Assembly: GCF_038002965.1 (NCBI RefSeq) | Contig: NZ_JBBOOE010000001.1 | Coordinates: 3,019,001-3,083,000 of the forward strand | DNA: 64,000 bases | From: Robertmurraya sp. FSL R5-0851 | Lineage (GTDB): Bacteria; Bacillota; Bacilli; Bacillales; Cytobacillaceae | Direction: 5' to 3' | In this document: piece after piece, positions 57,053 to 64,000 of the stretch | Layout of the letters: every line of letters begins with the position of its first letter | Numbering within the stretch: position 1 is the stretch's first letter | Notes under the pieces: model-generated | The model's input: only the letters and a program-made list of their open reading frames with translations | What the model was told of the DNA's origin: nothing | Databases searched by the model: none | Program-made: the position numbers and the translations under genes

Positions 57053-58695
57053 TCTGTTTCCCCCTCGTCGACCTGGTTGTCCTTCAATTGGTCCATTGGT
57101 TCTTTTATTTCTGTCCCTGTAAGAACCAACTGTATTTCTCTTTTCAGTCCAAACCAGTTTTTATTCGTATGTGCTGCTACCCAAACCTCGTCACCTTTAC
57201 GCTGAATCCATATACGACGATGGTTCCAATAAGCACCTTGAATCACACCAATCATGAAGATCAACCCGCCCAGTCCGATAATCCATAGAGTTAAGTCTTT
57301 ACGAACGGTGAGACCAGTCACATCCTTTGTCTCAATTCCATTGAAGGCCATCTTGTATTCATTATCCCCTAAAGGTTCAATCGTTTGCTGGATGGCAACG
57401 AAACTAACTTCTCCTTCAGGTTTTTCTGGTGAATACATCTTAAATACGAAAGCTGGATTATTTGGAACTCTTGACTTTGTTGTAGGATTCCCATCTTCAC
57501 CAAATTCAAAGTCTGGGAAGTAACTCATTAGTTCAACTGAGTAACCGTTATCAAGTTCATACATTTTTTCCGGGTCGTTCAAATTAATAGTAATATCACC
57601 AAAGGTTTCCCCTGAAGTTTTATTTGTTAGTAAAAATGACATCTTAGACAATTCATCGAGTTTATAGTTGACCTGATAAAGAGCAAACTTTTCAAACTTT
57701 AGCGGTTCATTCACTCGAATACTACTAGATTCCACTTCCTCTAGTTCAGGTTCCTCACCTGCTACCGTATTTCCCTTTGTCTTATATAATATGACATCAG
57801 ATTGATAGTTTTTTGCAACCATTCCTGCACTATCTAGAGCATCACTGAATGCTTCATTATCCGTTTCCTTATCATACACCTCTAACTTAAAATCCACATT
57901 CTTTAGGTAATATTGTCCACCTGTCTCGGGAATCACTTTTGTTTCGCCTTCTCGGAGCCAAAGAATTTCATCAATGTACATTCCTGGAACAAACCGGAGC
58001 ATACTACCAATGAGAAAGATGATTAAGCCTACATGATTCACATAAGGACCCCATCTAGAGAAACGGCCTTTTTCAGCTAAAATATTCCCTTCATCTTCAC
58101 GGATGTTATAGTGTTTCTTTTTTAATTGTTCTTTCACTAATTCATAGGAATCTTTACTTACTGCCATGCTGGTCGTTCCAAAAATTCTTTGTCTTTGCAA
58201 AAAGCTCTCATGTCGAATGACTCTTTGTTTCTTTAATGCTCTATATAAGGGCACCACGCGATCAAGACTACAAATAACCAGTGAAACCCCGATCGCTGCA
58301 ATTAATAATAGATACCACCATGAGCTATATAAATTATGAAATCCAAGATCATAATACAATCTACCAAACCAACCGTATTGGTCCTCATAATAATCAGCGA
58401 CAGGCATAATATTTGGAATATACATCTCTTGAGGTAAAATGGTTCCTAACGAAGAGGCAATAAGTGTAACAATAATCAGCCATACTCCTACTTTTACCGA
58501 TGAGAAAAAGTTCCAAACCTTATCAATCATTGATTTATTATATGTTTGAGACCTTCTTGCACTTCCTTCGTACCGCATGTCTATTACCGGTTCTGCTGTA
58601 ATTTGAGTTCCATCCTCTATGATTTTCCCACATGCCTCACAGAGGATCGTGCCATGTGGATTAACATGACCACAATCGCATTTAACTTGATTCAT
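57049..58695 (-). CDS. resB: Cytochrome c biogenesis protein ResB
   Basis: Partner of ResC in heme transfer to apocytochrome c. The 548-residue protein has an N-terminal cysteine motif ([18 protein letters not shown], zinc-ribbon-like, residues 6-23). Transmembrane helices at about 67-90, 125-145, 208-228 and 488-508 flank a large extracellular domain (about 230-480). It is nearly collinear with B. subtilis ResB, including the [13 protein letters not shown] segment [16 protein letters not shown] before the last helix. GAGGAG lies 8 bases before the ATG. It is 19 bp after resA. Confidence 0.96.
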   Translation of the reverse strand: MNQVKCDCGHVNPHGTILCEACGKIIEDGTQITAEPVIDMRYEGSARRSQTYNKSMIDKVWNFFSSVKVGVWLIIVTLIASSLGTILPQEMYIPNIMPVADYYEDQYGWFGRLYYDLGFHNLYSSWWYLLLIAAIGVSLVICSLDRVVPLYRALKKQRVIRHESFLQRQRIFGTTSMAVSKDSYELVKEQLKKKHYNIREDEGNILAEKGRFSRWGPYVNHVGLIIFLIGSMLRFVPGMYIDEILWLREGETKVIPETGGQYYLKNVDFKLEVYDKETDNEAFSDALDSAGMVAKNYQSDVILYKTKGNTVAGEEPELEEVESSSIRVNEPLKFEKFALYQVNYKLDELSKMSFLLTNKTSGETFGDITINLNDPEKMYELDNGYSVELMSYFPDFEFGEDGNPTTKSRVPNNPAFVFKMYSPEKPEGEVSFVAIQQTIEPLGDNEYKMAFNGIETKDVTGLTVRKDLTLWIIGLGGLIFMIGVIQGAYWNHRRIWIQRKGDEVWVAAHTNKNWFGLKREIQLVLTGTEIKEPMDQLKDNQVDEGETD

Positions 58696-58714
58696 TGCAA
58701 AATCTCCTCATACC

Positions 58715-59242
58715 CTATGGTTTTATCTTCTCCATCATCTCTTTAACATCAGCCTCCGCAATGATCTGCCCCGTATGTATTTCTACCACATTTCCTTGTT
58801 TATCAATTAAAAATGTGATGGGAAGGGGGTCTACTCCGTAAGCTGTCATTACTTGACTGTCTTTGTCTGTAACAATTGGAAATTGCAAATCATAGCGCTT
58901 TGAAAAATCAGAAACAGCAACATTTGATTCCCCAACATTTACTGCAATTACATGTACCCCTTGATCTTTATACTCTTGATATTGGTTATTTAAAAACGGC
59001 ATTTCTTTTTCACAAGGTTTACACCATGTTGCCCAAAAGTTTAACAGAACACCCTCTCCTTCATAATCGGAAAGCTGATGTTTTTCCCCATCGAGATCGG
59101 TTAGAACAAAGTCAGGTGCTTTTTTCCCTACCTCCACCTTTCGAACCTCATCCTTAGTAAAATTGGCGTACAGTGTATAGGCAACGGCAGCGCCAAGAAA
59201 CAGTAAAATAACCGTTCGAATTAATAGCCTCTGCTTTTTCAT
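58715..59242 (-). CDS. resA: Thiol-disulfide oxidoreductase ResA
   Basis: A membrane-anchored extracytoplasmic thioredoxin-like protein that reduces the disulfide in apocytochrome c so heme can attach. The 175-residue protein has an N-terminal signal anchor (TVILLFLGAAVAYTLY) and the active site Cys74-Lys-Pro-Cys77 in WATWCKPCEKEMPF; B. subtilis has CEPC at the same positions. GGGGGAGGAACC is the ribosome site. It is the first gene of resABC. A candidate promoter and palindrome lie just upstream. Confidence 0.95.
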   Translation of the reverse strand: MKKQRLLIRTVILLFLGAAVAYTLYANFTKDEVRKVEVGKKAPDFVLTDLDGEKHQLSDYEGEGVLLNFWATWCKPCEKEMPFLNNQYQEYKDQGVHVIAVNVGESNVAVSDFSKRYDLQFPIVTDKDSQVMTAYGVDPLPITFLIDKQGNVVEIHTGQIIAEADVKEMMEKIKP

Positions 59243-59286
59243 ATGGTTCCTCCCCCATCACAGTCAAAAATGGCACAATTTGCTTT

Positions 59287-59329
59287 ATTATATCATTTTT
59301 CAACATATTCATATTGTTATCGCTAACAA
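59287..59329 (-). promoter_or_regulatory. resA promoter with palindromic operator candidate
   Basis: On the minus strand a perfect TATAAT (59287-59292) has no good -35 box, as expected for an activator-dependent promoter. A perfect inverted repeat TTGTTA-GCGA-TAACAA (59314-59329) sits at about -30 to -45. An 8-bp inverted pair TCACAGTC (59258-59265) and GACTGTGA (59332-59339) flanks the whole region. ResD control is likely from the family. Confidence 0.6.
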
Positions 59330-59357
59330 AAGACTGTGACACTTCTATGAACTTTTT

Positions 59358-60080
59358 CTATTTTTTTAGTGCAAGTGCACGTAATTGTTTTACTTCATGA
59401 GGGGAAAGCTCACGAGCATCGCCCACTTTTAATCCTTGAAGGGTCAGAAAACCATAACGCTCTCTTTTTAATTTAAGAACAGGATTACCTACAGCTTCAA
59501 ACATTCTTCTTACCTGTCTGTTTCTTCCTTCATGGATGATAATTTCAACGATGGCTGTTTGTTTTTTCTTATCTACAGTATGCATTTTCACTTTTGCTGG
59601 AGCGGTTTTTCCATCCTCTAGACGAACCCCTCTTTCAAGCGCCTTCAACGCTTCCTTTGTAGGAATCCCCTTTACCTTTGCCACATACACTTTATCGATT
59701 TGATTACTTGGATGCATAAGTGTATTAGCAAATTCGCCGTCATTTGTTAATATTAGTAGACCAGATGTATCATAATCTAACCTTCCAACTGGATATATTC
59801 GTTGTTCAATCATTGGGAAGAAATCAGTTACTACTTTTCTTCCTTTATCATCGTTTACACTTGAGATAACTCCCCTAGGCTTATAAAGCATAAAGTAGAT
59901 CGGTTCTTCCCTTTCAAGAGGAATTCCATCCACTTCGACTTTATCTGAGGAAGAAACCTTTATTCCTAGCTCCTTTACAACCTTCCCATTTACTCGAACA
60001 TGTCCTTCTTCAATTAATTGTTCTGCTTTTCTTCTTGACGCAATCCCTGCGTGTGCAATTACTTTTTGTAATCTTTCCAT
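59358..60080 (-). CDS. rluB: 23S rRNA pseudouridine synthase RluB
   Basis: Converts a uridine in 23S rRNA (position 2605 in E. coli numbering) to pseudouridine. The 240-residue protein has an S4 RNA-binding domain at residues 2-60 (RLQKVIAHAGIASRRKAEQL) and an RsuA/RluB catalytic domain with the active Asp in GRLDYDTSGLLILTNDG, then HEGRNRQVRRMFEAVG. GAGGTG lies 6-7 bases before ATG 60080. B. subtilis calls it ypuL. It ends 116 bp before resA with no convincing terminator. Confidence 0.95.
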   Translation of the reverse strand: MERLQKVIAHAGIASRRKAEQLIEEGHVRVNGKVVKELGIKVSSSDKVEVDGIPLEREEPIYFMLYKPRGVISSVNDDKGRKVVTDFFPMIEQRIYPVGRLDYDTSGLLILTNDGEFANTLMHPSNQIDKVYVAKVKGIPTKEALKALERGVRLEDGKTAPAKVKMHTVDKKKQTAIVEIIIHEGRNRQVRRMFEAVGNPVLKLKRERYGFLTLQGLKVGDARELSPHEVKQLRALALKK

Positions 60081-60182
60081 CTATGTCACCTCATTGTTTG
60101 TGTTTCCTGTAGTGTTTACTCCTCTAGCATTATGACATATATTTTCATGATTTCAAAGTAACCTTTACGAATTAACCATTGT

Positions 60183-60220
60183 AAAAAAAGATACTCTCCA
60201 CATAATGTGAAGAGTATCTT
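60183..60220 (-). terminator. Intrinsic terminator of dacB-spmAB
   Basis: AAGATACTCT/AGAGTATCTT with an inner CACAT/ATGTG extension, then T residues on the minus strand, 8 bp after the spmB stop. Confidence 0.88.
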
Positions 60221-60227
60221 AGATAAA

Positions 60228-60761
60228 TTAATATCCAAATACAATGGTCACTACAACAATGGCAGCGATAATTCCTACCAAATCAGCTAGAAGCCCGACT
60301 TTTAAGGCATCCCCCATCTTTTTTATTCCTACAGCACCAAAATAGACGGTTAACACATAGAAAGTAGTATCCGTACTTCCTTGTAAAGTAGCTGCTAATC
60401 TACCAATATACGAATCTGGACCATGCTGTGCCATCAAATCGCTCGTCATCCCTAATGCGGCTGTTCCGGAGATTGGTCGAATAATGGCTAGTGGAGCTAT
60501 TTCCGGAGGTACACCGATTGCTTCAAGGGCTGGTTTTAGAAAACCCATGAAATACTCCAACGCACCTGACGCTCGAAAAACGGAAATAGCCACAAGCATT
60601 CCGACTAAAAAGGGAATGATTGAGACGGCTATTTTTATTCCTTCTTTCCCGCCTTCAACAAAGCTTTCATATGTTGGAACTTGTTTATACGTTCCATATA
60701 AGAGAATAACAGCAATCAATACGGGGATAAACCATAATGAAATAGCTGTAACAATACCCAT
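60228..60761 (-). CDS. spmB: Spore maturation protein B
   Basis: With SpmA it supports spore core dehydration and so heat resistance. The 177-residue protein has about five membrane helices and is a nucleoside-recognition (Gate) domain member, with VSIIPFLVGMLVAISVFRAS and RPISGTAALGMTSDLMAQHG visible. AAAGGATG lies about 9 bases before ATG 60761. It lies 8 bp after spmA, the last gene of the dacB operon. Confidence 0.95.
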   Translation of the reverse strand: MGIVTAISLWFIPVLIAVILLYGTYKQVPTYESFVEGGKEGIKIAVSIIPFLVGMLVAISVFRASGALEYFMGFLKPALEAIGVPPEIAPLAIIRPISGTAALGMTSDLMAQHGPDSYIGRLAATLQGSTDTTFYVLTVYFGAVGIKKMGDALKVGLLADLVGIIAAIVVVTIVFGY

Positions 60762-60769
60762 TTTCTACA

Positions 60770-61357
60770 TCATCCTTTACGGCTTCTTCGGTAGTAATAA
60801 AAACGATCGATGAGGATTGCACCTATGGAGGAACAGATAGTTGCAATCAAGGTTGGACCAACTATATCCGTAGGGGAGGCTGAATTATAATTCATCCGAA
60901 TCGCGATTACCGTCGTTGGAATGAGCGTGATACTTGAAGTATTAATGGCCAGAAATGTAATCATGGAGCGGCTGGCTTCATTTTTACCACCATTAATTTT
61001 TTTCATTTCCTCCATTGCTTTTATCCCAAGAGGAGTAGCCGCATTTCCTAGTCCAAACATATTTGCCATCATATTTGAAAGGATATATCCCATTGCTGGA
61101 TGATTATGAGGGATTTCTGGGAATAATCTCGTCACTATCGGTCTAAATAAATTTGATAATTTATTTAACAACCCCGCATCTTCCGCTATCCTCATCATGC
61201 CAAGCCAGAACACAAGAATACTAATGAGACCAATACAAAGTGTAACTGCTTCCTTGGCTCCACTAAATATAGCCTCGTTTACCTCAGACATTGTTCCATT
61301 AACCATTGCAAATACAATTCCAATTACGGTTAAACAAACCCATATAATATTAACCAT
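60770..61357 (-). CDS. spmA: Spore maturation protein A
   Basis: A nucleoside-recognition-domain membrane protein of 195 residues with about five helices. Family blocks are GLISILVFWLGMMRIAEDAG, NHPAMGYILSNMMANMFGLG and STITLIPTTVIA-like SITLIPTTVIAIR. It overlaps the end of dacB by 8 bp, so translation is coupled. It acts with SpmB in spore core dehydration; the transported or bound molecule is unknown. Confidence 0.95.
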   Translation of the reverse strand: MVNIIWVCLTVIGIVFAMVNGTMSEVNEAIFSGAKEAVTLCIGLISILVFWLGMMRIAEDAGLLNKLSNLFRPIVTRLFPEIPHNHPAMGYILSNMMANMFGLGNAATPLGIKAMEEMKKINGGKNEASRSMITFLAINTSSITLIPTTVIAIRMNYNSASPTDIVGPTLIATICSSIGAILIDRFYYYRRSRKG

Positions 61358-62483
61358 TCGCTTTCACGCCTATCATTGTAGTAAATACTTTCTTAAAAGA
61401 CTCGAAAAAACTCGTTTCATCTTTTTCATTGTTATAATAAATTGGCAGCGTTTTGATTGGCTTATCATCAAAGGTAATGATTACTTCCCCTATTACTTCA
61501 GGAATATTTCTTTCTCCCTTTAATTGTTTTAATTTGTACTCAACCTCAAATTTATCTTTTTCTGTTTCTAATATGGGGTACATAAAGTCGTGTTTGACCA
61601 AAGCCTTATTCTTATACTTGTCAGATTCAATTCCAGAGATGAAGCCTTGTTCAACAACTTGTACCATTTCATACGTCTTAAAAGCGGTTTCGAACATATT
61701 AATATGATCATTCCAATCGTCTGGTCCGTTCAATGTGACCGCAATTAAGTCCATTCCATCTTTCGTAGCAGTGGATACTAATGTTCGTTTTGCTAGCTTT
61801 GTAAAGCCCGTTTTCCCACCTGTACTATATTCATATAACTCTGTTAGCAATCGATTTTTGTTCCGCCATATCCTGTCCCAGCTTTCTGTAGGGTTTGGGG
61901 CTCTGTGTACTTCTGTTCCTGCAATCAACTTATAAGTATCGTTCATCATTGCATATCTTGTTAATACAGCCATGTCATATGCTGTGGAATAATGATTATT
62001 TGAATCATCTAAGCCATGTGGATTGGTAAAATGAGAATGTAACATTCCGATCTCATCTGCCTTTTGATTCATTAAGAACGCAAACCCCTCTACACTGCCT
62101 CCGATATACTCAGCAATCGCAACCGCCGCGTCATTGCCAGAACGAAGCATTAAGCCGTACACTAAATCTTCTAGCTTGATTTCTTCGTTTTCCTTTAGAT
62201 ATAAGGAAGATCCTTCTGCTCTAGTCGCATTTTTACTGACTTTTACCATCTCATTTAGTTTTCCTGACTCGATGGCAAGGACAGCCGTCATAATCTTAGT
62301 GATACTTGCGATTCGCCTTTTTTCATGTGCACCTTTTTCAAATAATACTCTTCCTGAGCTTTGTTCAATCAAAACTGCATATTGTGAGCTAACATTGATA
62401 TTGGTGTTAGCACTCACTGGAATATGAAAAAGAATCAAAAAGGTGATTATTATTAACACAAATACCTTTTTACTTCTAGCCAT
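61350..62483 (-). CDS. dacB: Sporulation D-alanyl-D-alanine carboxypeptidase DacB (PBP5*)
   Basis: Removes terminal D-alanine from cortex peptidoglycan, keeping cross-linking low in the spore cortex. The 377-residue precursor has a signal peptide (residues 1-25, cut after SANT or nearby), and the penicillin-binding motifs SxxK (Ser60-Ile-Thr-Lys63), SGN (LRSGNDAAVA) and KTG (STGGKTGFTK). A C-terminal beta-rich domain runs to a hydrophobic tail. A well-placed sigma-E promoter lies 35 bp upstream. It leads the operon dacB-spmA-spmB. Confidence 0.96.
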   Translation of the reverse strand: MARSKKVFVLIIITFLILFHIPVSANTNINVSSQYAVLIEQSSGRVLFEKGAHEKRRIASITKIMTAVLAIESGKLNEMVKVSKNATRAEGSSLYLKENEEIKLEDLVYGLMLRSGNDAAVAIAEYIGGSVEGFAFLMNQKADEIGMLHSHFTNPHGLDDSNNHYSTAYDMAVLTRYAMMNDTYKLIAGTEVHRAPNPTESWDRIWRNKNRLLTELYEYSTGGKTGFTKLAKRTLVSTATKDGMDLIAVTLNGPDDWNDHINMFETAFKTYEMVQVVEQGFISGIESDKYKNKALVKHDFMYPILETEKDKFEVEYKLKQLKGERNIPEVIGEVIITFDDKPIKTLPIYYNNEKDETSFFESFKKVFTTMIGVKANG

Positions 62484-62517
62484 TCTTCAACCCTCGTCTC
62501 CTAATTATGTTTGTACA

Positions 62518-62545
62518 AGTTTATGCTTGATAAAAATGAATATGC
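62518..62545 (-). promoter_or_regulatory. Sigma-E promoter of dacB
   Basis: On the minus strand GCATATT (62539-62545), a 13-bp spacer and CATAAACT (62518-62525) match the sigma-E boxes nearly perfectly and lie 35 bp upstream of the dacB ATG. This fits mother-cell expression of the operon. Confidence 0.8.
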
Positions 62546-62579
62546 CAAAAAGAGTCCACAAGCAAAGCGGTGGACTCTT
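62546..62579 (-). terminator. Intrinsic terminator of the superoxide dismutase gene
   Basis: AAGAGTCCAC/GTGGACTCTT with a 10-nt loop, followed by five T residues on the minus strand, starting 5 bp after the stop codon. It directly borders the dacB promoter. Confidence 0.88.
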
Positions 62580-62583
62580 CCGT

Positions 62584-63480
62584 TTACAATAGTTTCCATT
62601 TTATTTGTGATGCTTGTGAAAGTCTTTCCTCGACTTTTCTCCAATTCACTACGTTCCACCAATTAGAGACGTAATCCGCGCGATTATTGTTATATTGTAA
62701 ATAATAGGCATGTTCCCATACATCTAACGGCAAAAGTGGAATCGTATCCCATTGCGTCAAATTCATATGTTTTTCTGATTGAAGAATTTCTAGATGACGT
62801 GATCTTGGTGACCAAACTAAAATAGCCCATCCGCTTCCTTCTACTGCTTTTGCAGCTTCAGTAAAATGCTTTTTAAAAGCATTAAAATGGCCAAAATATT
62901 TGTTGATCTCCTCAAGCAGTTTTCCTGTCGGCTGCCCCCCACCATTCGGCTTCATCGTTTCCCAAAAGAGAGAGTGTAAGTAATGTCCTGATCCATGGAA
63001 AGCCAGCTCTCTTGACCAATGTTTTACTAACGAATAATCACCCTTTTCTCGTGCTTCCTTAAGTTTGATCTCCGCATTATTCAATCCATCAACATAGGAT
63101 TGATGATGCTTACTATGATGTAATTCCATAATTTTCTCAGAAATATAAGGTTCTAATGCATCATAACTGTAAGGTAGTTTGGGCAAAACATGCTCCCCTG
63201 CTTTTACAGCAGGCTCCTGTATATAAATGGACCCTATCTGTTGCCTCTTTGAAAAATATGCCTCCATTTCGTCATGTAATTCTTCTACCTTTTCTTGGAC
63301 AGTCGTAAATTCTTCCTGAGTTAAGTCTCCACTCCTTGAAATATGATTCATAATCTCACTAAAATGATCCAACTTACTCCATAATCCATCTTCTTCTGGG
63401 ACATGTTCCTGCTCTAAGAAACGTTTAAGCTCTTCGTTGTAGCTTATAACTTCCTTAACATACTGTTCAAATCGATTCAT
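62584..63480 (-). CDS. Fe/Mn superoxide dismutase with N-terminal extension (SodF-like)
   Basis: Destroys superoxide with an Fe or Mn centre. The 298-residue protein has about 95 extra N-terminal residues, mostly helical and acidic, before the SOD domain starts at about KLPYSYDALEPYISEKIMEL. Metal ligands are seen in HHSKHHQSYVDGLN, in FHGSGHYLHSLFWE, and in LDVWEHAYYLQY. The normally conserved Asn/Gln context is altered (FHGSGHYLH), which may affect metal choice. The ATG at 63480 has GAGGTG 6 bases upstream. This layout matches SodF of Bacillus. It sits alone with its own terminator. Confidence 0.9.
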   Translation of the reverse strand: MNRFEQYVKEVISYNEELKRFLEQEHVPEEDGLWSKLDHFSEIMNHISRSGDLTQEEFTTVQEKVEELHDEMEAYFSKRQQIGSIYIQEPAVKAGEHVLPKLPYSYDALEPYISEKIMELHHSKHHQSYVDGLNNAEIKLKEAREKGDYSLVKHWSRELAFHGSGHYLHSLFWETMKPNGGGQPTGKLLEEINKYFGHFNAFKKHFTEAAKAVEGSGWAILVWSPRSRHLEILQSEKHMNLTQWDTIPLLPLDVWEHAYYLQYNNNRADYVSNWWNVVNWRKVEERLSQASQIKWKLL

Positions 63481-63561
63481 TATCATCACCTCAGAACAAA
63501 TGGGTTTACCTTAAAGCATATGAGGGAGAGGCCTGGTTGACACCATAAAGAATAAAAGCAC

Positions 63562-63590
63562 AAAAAAATAACGACCGATTGGTCGTTATT
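63562..63590 (-). terminator. Intrinsic terminator of ypuI
   Basis: AATAACGACC/GGTCGTTATT with a GATT loop (63567-63590). It overlaps the ypuI stop codon and is followed by T residues on the minus strand. Confidence 0.85.
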
Positions 63591-64000
63591 TCGATTGTGC
63601 CATTTTTGTTCGATAATCTGTTTCGTAGTACTCCAGCTCTTCACGGATCTTCTGGAAATCTCCTTCAAAACCTTTTAGCAGTTGAAGAACACTTTCAGGA
63701 ACGTCCTCTTGAAATTTTATTGAGTTTTTACCCGTATAAGCGGATCGGCTATCTTCATACCATACATCATTTTTTGGTGAAAAAAATTCTTCAATACATT
63801 TATGATAAATACCATAAAGCGTCTTTTCTGCTGCTCCTTTTGGAAAAGATTCTGACTGTAAAATCACAGAACAAGCATCCAATCCCTCTTCACAATATAC
63901 AAGCAGCTTTCTTAAATTACCTAAGATTCGTTTATAGTATTCTTTGTCACCTTGTTTTTCTGACAATAATCCATCAATTGTTGTACTGTTTAAGAAAGAC
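63586..64000 (-). CDS. ypuI: YpuI family protein (DUF3907), C-terminal part
   Basis: The frame is open to the right edge, so the N-terminus lies outside. The 138 complete codons present end in EELEYYETDYRTKMAQSK. Motifs YGIYHKCIEEFF and VWYEDSRSAYTGKN match the YpuI family I remember. The product is soluble and its function is unknown. In B. subtilis ypuI lies next to dacB and the scpAB genes; here a SOD gene is between ypuI and dacB. Confidence 0.82.
   Translation of the reverse strand, partial: SFLNSTTIDGLLSEKQGDKEYYKRILGNLRKLLVYCEEGLDACSVILQSESFPKGAAEKTLYGIYHKCIEEFFSPKNDVWYEDSRSAYTGKNSIKFQEDVPESVLQLLKGFEGDFQKIREELEYYETDYRTKMAQSK

Overview
This is a low-GC Firmicutes chromosome segment, almost certainly from a spore-forming member of the Bacillaceae. 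Gene content and order follow the Bacillus subtilis region from ypuI to ypiF: sporulation and germination genes (dacB-spmAB, spoIVA, sleB-ypeB), resABCDE-sigX-rsiX, the menaquinone/heptaprenyl cluster, and the aromatic amino acid supraoperon. Nearly every gene lies on the minus strand, so transcription runs from high to low coordinates. The plus-strand exceptions are ypzI, an asparaginase, fer, ppaC and serA. Strong Shine-Dalgarno sites, TTG and GTG starts, and intrinsic terminators placed at or just after stop codons are typical of the group.

Layout from low to high coordinates. 1-3.1 kb: ypiF (cut by the edge), ypiB, the TPR protein ypiA, and an unrecognised protein that looks like a decayed amidohydrolase. 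3.2-9.4 kb: the aromatic operon aroC-aroB-aroH-hisC-tyrA-aroA. It lacks the trpEDCFBA block that B. subtilis carries between aroH and hisC. 9.5-14.5 kb: cheR, ndk, hepT-menG-hepS (menaquinone side chain and ring methylation), mtrB (TRAP) and folE. 14.7-17.8 kb: hbs, encoding the HU nucleoid protein, is split by a complete 2,854-bp group II intron with its own reverse transcriptase/maturase/HNH protein. Removing the intron restores a 90-residue HU exactly. This is the most notable feature of the window. 18.2-27.8 kb: spoIVA, yphF, yphE, gpsA, der, the YIEGIA-family trio, ypzI, fni and ypfD. 27.9-37.1 kb: plsC, cmk, ypfB, ypfA, ypeB-sleB, prsW, an L-asparaginase, ypdA and gudB.

37.3-45.5 kb: ypbH, a MerR-type regulator with a cobalamin-binding domain (CarH/LitR-like), ypbG, two extra small genes, ypbF, ypbE, ypbD, recS-ypbB and fer. 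45.6-50.2 kb: ribU under an FMN riboswitch, ppaC, serA and a PHP-family histidinol phosphatase. 50.2-64 kb: a LysM/M23 peptidase, sigX-rsiX with a near-perfect autoregulatory ECF promoter, resABCDE, rluB, dacB-spmA-spmB behind a clear sigma-E promoter, an N-terminally extended superoxide dismutase, and ypuI cut by the right edge.

Functionally the segment links chorismate and serine synthesis, isoprenoid/menaquinone supply (fni, hepS/T, menG), cytochrome c maturation under ResDE, and several sporulation steps (coat basement, cortex synthesis and lysis, core dehydration). Function calls rest on motif recognition, reading-frame arithmetic and remembered family sequences. No database search was run.
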